A stretch of 64,000 nt of DNA, taken from contig NZ_CP133782.1 in the NCBI RefSeq assembly GCF_034351645.1, positions 1,865,001 through 1,929,000 of the forward strand. The letters run 5' to 3'. Positions 62,630 to 64,000 of this stretch are shown here, in pieces. This stretch comes from Pseudomonas sp. DC1.2 (GTDB lineage: Bacteria; Pseudomonadota; Gammaproteobacteria; Pseudomonadales; Pseudomonadaceae). A program made the translations under genes and the position numbers. The notes under the pieces are model-generated. The model made no database searches and was not told the DNA's origin. It saw only the letters and a list, made by a program, of their open reading frames with translations. Within the stretch, counting starts at the first letter, position 1. Each line of letters begins with the position of its first letter.

Positions 62630-63132
62630 GTCGTTGCGACGAAATAGTCCTACGGCCAGCGACAAGTGAGCATTTCGACGCAGTCATCGAGCTAAGAGCA
62701 CTTTTACTGGAAGGCTCTGAGGCGAATTATGCCTGCGTGTCCGTCGAAGAAAGGAAGCTCTGGCGAGATGCCTACAGTGCATGGCTACGCGACGTACTAA
62801 GCCGTTCGCAGACAACTCAGTTATTGGTAGCGGTCTGCGATGGCAGGGTAGTGGGGTGTGTGACCGGATTTGTGGATCGTCGGGCGCCTGGACCTGACTG
62901 CCTCAATGGGTTGTGTGGATGGGTCCAGTCTCTGGTTGTCTCGCCGGCGTTTCGGTCTCGCGGCCTGTCACGGGTGTTGATGCAATCACTCATGGAGTGG
63001 TTTGAGGGCAGGCAAGTCGGCAAAGTTGTGCTTCAGTCGACCCCCGCCGCAGAACCCCTTTATGAACGAATAGGCTACAGCCGTAGCTCGGAATACATAT
63101 GGACTTGGCCGGCGCGGGAGCAGCGCGCATGA
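62626..63132 (+). CDS. GNAT-family N-acetyltransferase
   Basis: A 168-residue GNAT protein from [20 protein letters not shown]. The acetyl-CoA-binding motif A is seen as [20 protein letters not shown] (R-x-x-G-x-S loop), and motif B includes [20 protein letters not shown]. It overlaps the ALAS-like gene and the next gene by ATGA at each end, so the three are translationally coupled. In the proposed pathway it would acetylate the alpha-amino group of the ALAS product. Substrate is inferred from context only. Confidence 0.9.
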   Translation: MSRCDEIVLRPATSEHFDAVIELRALLLEGSEANYACVSVEERKLWRDAYSAWLRDVLSRSQTTQLLVAVCDGRVVGCVTGFVDRRAPGPDCLNGLCGWVQSLVVSPAFRSRGLSRVLMQSLMEWFEGRQVGKVVLQSTPAAEPLYERIGYSRSSEYIWTWPAREQRA

Positions 63133-64000
63133 ACATCCTTATTATCGGGTTGGGCTACGCGGGGAAACGCTTCCAGCGCGCATTTGAACAGTTGAGCCAG
63201 AACTACAATATCCAACTCTCCTATTGCTCCAGGCGATCGAAGAACAGTGCTCTGCCCTACTATGCCAATCTCAAAGATGCACTGAGTGAACTGAAGCCCT
63301 CAATCGTCGTGGTGAGTGCCAATGATATCAACCATGCGGAAGTCCTCATCGACCTGGCCGGTTATACCGGATTCGTGATCTGTGAAAAGCCGATGCTGAC
63401 CTCCGCTGACGACCTATTGGTCATCAGCGAAGGGTTGCGCGATGTGAGTGGCTTTGCTTTGGATCTGGTTGAACGATATTCAGACGCTACCGCACGCCTG
63501 AAGTTTTTAGCTGAAGCCAATGACTGGCAACTTTTAAGATCGAGTTTCCACTGGGGTAAAGACCGCCTCAACGATTACCGTCCTACTTGCGGAGTTGTGA
63601 GTGAGGTTATCCACGCACTGGATTTAGTGAGCTGGATCTGTCCGTCGCCGGCCCCACTGAAATTACAGCATGCGATTGGTGTTAAATCTGACTTCTCTAT
63701 TTCTGGCACCGAAGTGTTGGACACCGTGATGTTCACTGCCGACCTTGGGGGCGCCGCGGTGGCGGGCTACGCCAGCTTCGTAAACATCCATCGACAACGC
63801 ACCGTTGACTTTACATTTGCCGACCCGGTGGGCCGGATCATTCATTCTCGCCTGGAGTTTGATGAGCCCAACTGGGACAGCGACCATCTTCGAATCTGGA
63901 CACGCAATGAGCGTGGGGCAATCGTGGATGTGGAGTGCCGCAGCTATCAAGGTGCTTCAGATTCCTCGACTTCGACGATCCTCAAACTAAGTCGGCTATG
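63129..64000 (+). CDS. Gfo/Idh/MocA-type oxidoreductase (partial)
   Basis: The gene starts at 63129 ([20 protein letters not shown]) and runs off the right edge after 290 codons. The N-terminal Rossmann motif is GLGYAG (7-12). The family hallmark EKP is in VICEKPMLTSADDLL near 92. A likely C-terminal dehydrogenase-fold region with VSEVIHALDLVSWI follows, where the His is the usual catalytic position. It overlaps the GNAT gene by four bases. In the pathway suggested here it would reduce or dehydrate the acetylated intermediate; the reaction is inference. Confidence 0.85.
   Translation, partial: MNILIIGLGYAGKRFQRAFEQLSQNYNIQLSYCSRRSKNSALPYYANLKDALSELKPSIVVVSANDINHAEVLIDLAGYTGFVICEKPMLTSADDLLVISEGLRDVSGFALDLVERYSDATARLKFLAEANDWQLLRSSFHWGKDRLNDYRPTCGVVSEVIHALDLVSWICPSPAPLKLQHAIGVKSDFSISGTEVLDTVMFTADLGGAAVAGYASFVNIHRQRTVDFTFADPVGRIIHSRLEFDEPNWDSDHLRIWTRNERGAIVDVECRSYQGASDSSTSTILKLSRL

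Noticed and set aside
1..64000. CRISPR arrays, insertion sequences, prophage genes or a replication origin.
   Set aside because: No regularly spaced repeats, transposase, integrase or phage structural genes, and no DnaA-box cluster were found while reading both strands.

Overview
The window is a stretch of a Pseudomonas chromosome, most likely of the P. fluorescens group. The evidence is high G+C coding DNA, many REP-type palindromes between genes, a DUF3509 gene (a family I know mainly from Pseudomonas), and a gene order over 1-20 kb that matches from memory the P. aeruginosa PA3241-PA3258 neighbourhood (EAL-CBS protein, prc, quinone oxidoreductase, ABC transporter, GntR regulator, pepM18, rluA, minEDC, lauroyl acyltransferase, patatin). 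About 63 protein genes and one tRNA are supported. Two are cut by the window edges: the c-di-GMP protein at the left and the oxidoreductase at the right.

Layout. 1-4.4 kb: c-di-GMP phosphodiesterase, Prc protease, quinone oxidoreductase. 4.4-10.8 kb: a six-gene minus-strand operon (binding protein, phosphodiesterase-like hydrolase, two permeases, ATPase, HAD phosphatase) facing a UTRA-type GntR regulator, with two GntR-type operators between them. 10.8-20 kb: MscS-type channel, M18 aminopeptidase, RluA, MinE-MinD-MinC, late acyltransferase, patatin. 20-30.3 kb: a purine salvage and catabolism region with the full urate-to-glyoxylate route (PuuD, PucM, UraD, PuuE, Alc, AllA), two NCS2 permeases and a Tsx-like porin. 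Copies of a TTGTATACAA-type palindrome mark its promoters. 30.5-38.2 kb: MarR regulator with an aminotransferase, FolE, Smr protein, isochorismatase-like hydrolase, PrmB, alpha/beta hydrolase. 38.3-42.5 kb: AroC, an MFS carrier and methionine salvage genes mtnB-mtnD-mtnC. 42.7-47.4 kb: short regulators and hypotheticals, SpeE, RraB. 47.8-51 kb: an ATP-grasp / alpha-E / transglutaminase operon behind a sigma-54 promoter and an NtrC-like site. 51-59.6 kb: cytochrome c, thiolase plus FadB/J-like protein, glutamine amidotransferase, CorA, PlsC, crotonase.

The right end differs. Just after tRNA-Ser(GGA) at 59863-59952 the DNA becomes visibly more A+T-rich. It carries an MmyB-type XRE regulator divergent from three translationally coupled genes: a 5-aminolevulinate-synthase homologue, a GNAT acetyltransferase and a Gfo/Idh/MocA oxidoreductase. 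Pseudomonads make heme from glutamyl-tRNA, so a C4-type ALA synthase here points to secondary metabolism. The gene set resembles the alaremycin (alm) cluster of Streptomyces as I recall it. The enzyme also has Ser in place of the Thr that limits canonical ALA synthases to glycine, which fits use of L-serine. This is the best candidate in the window for an undescribed system.
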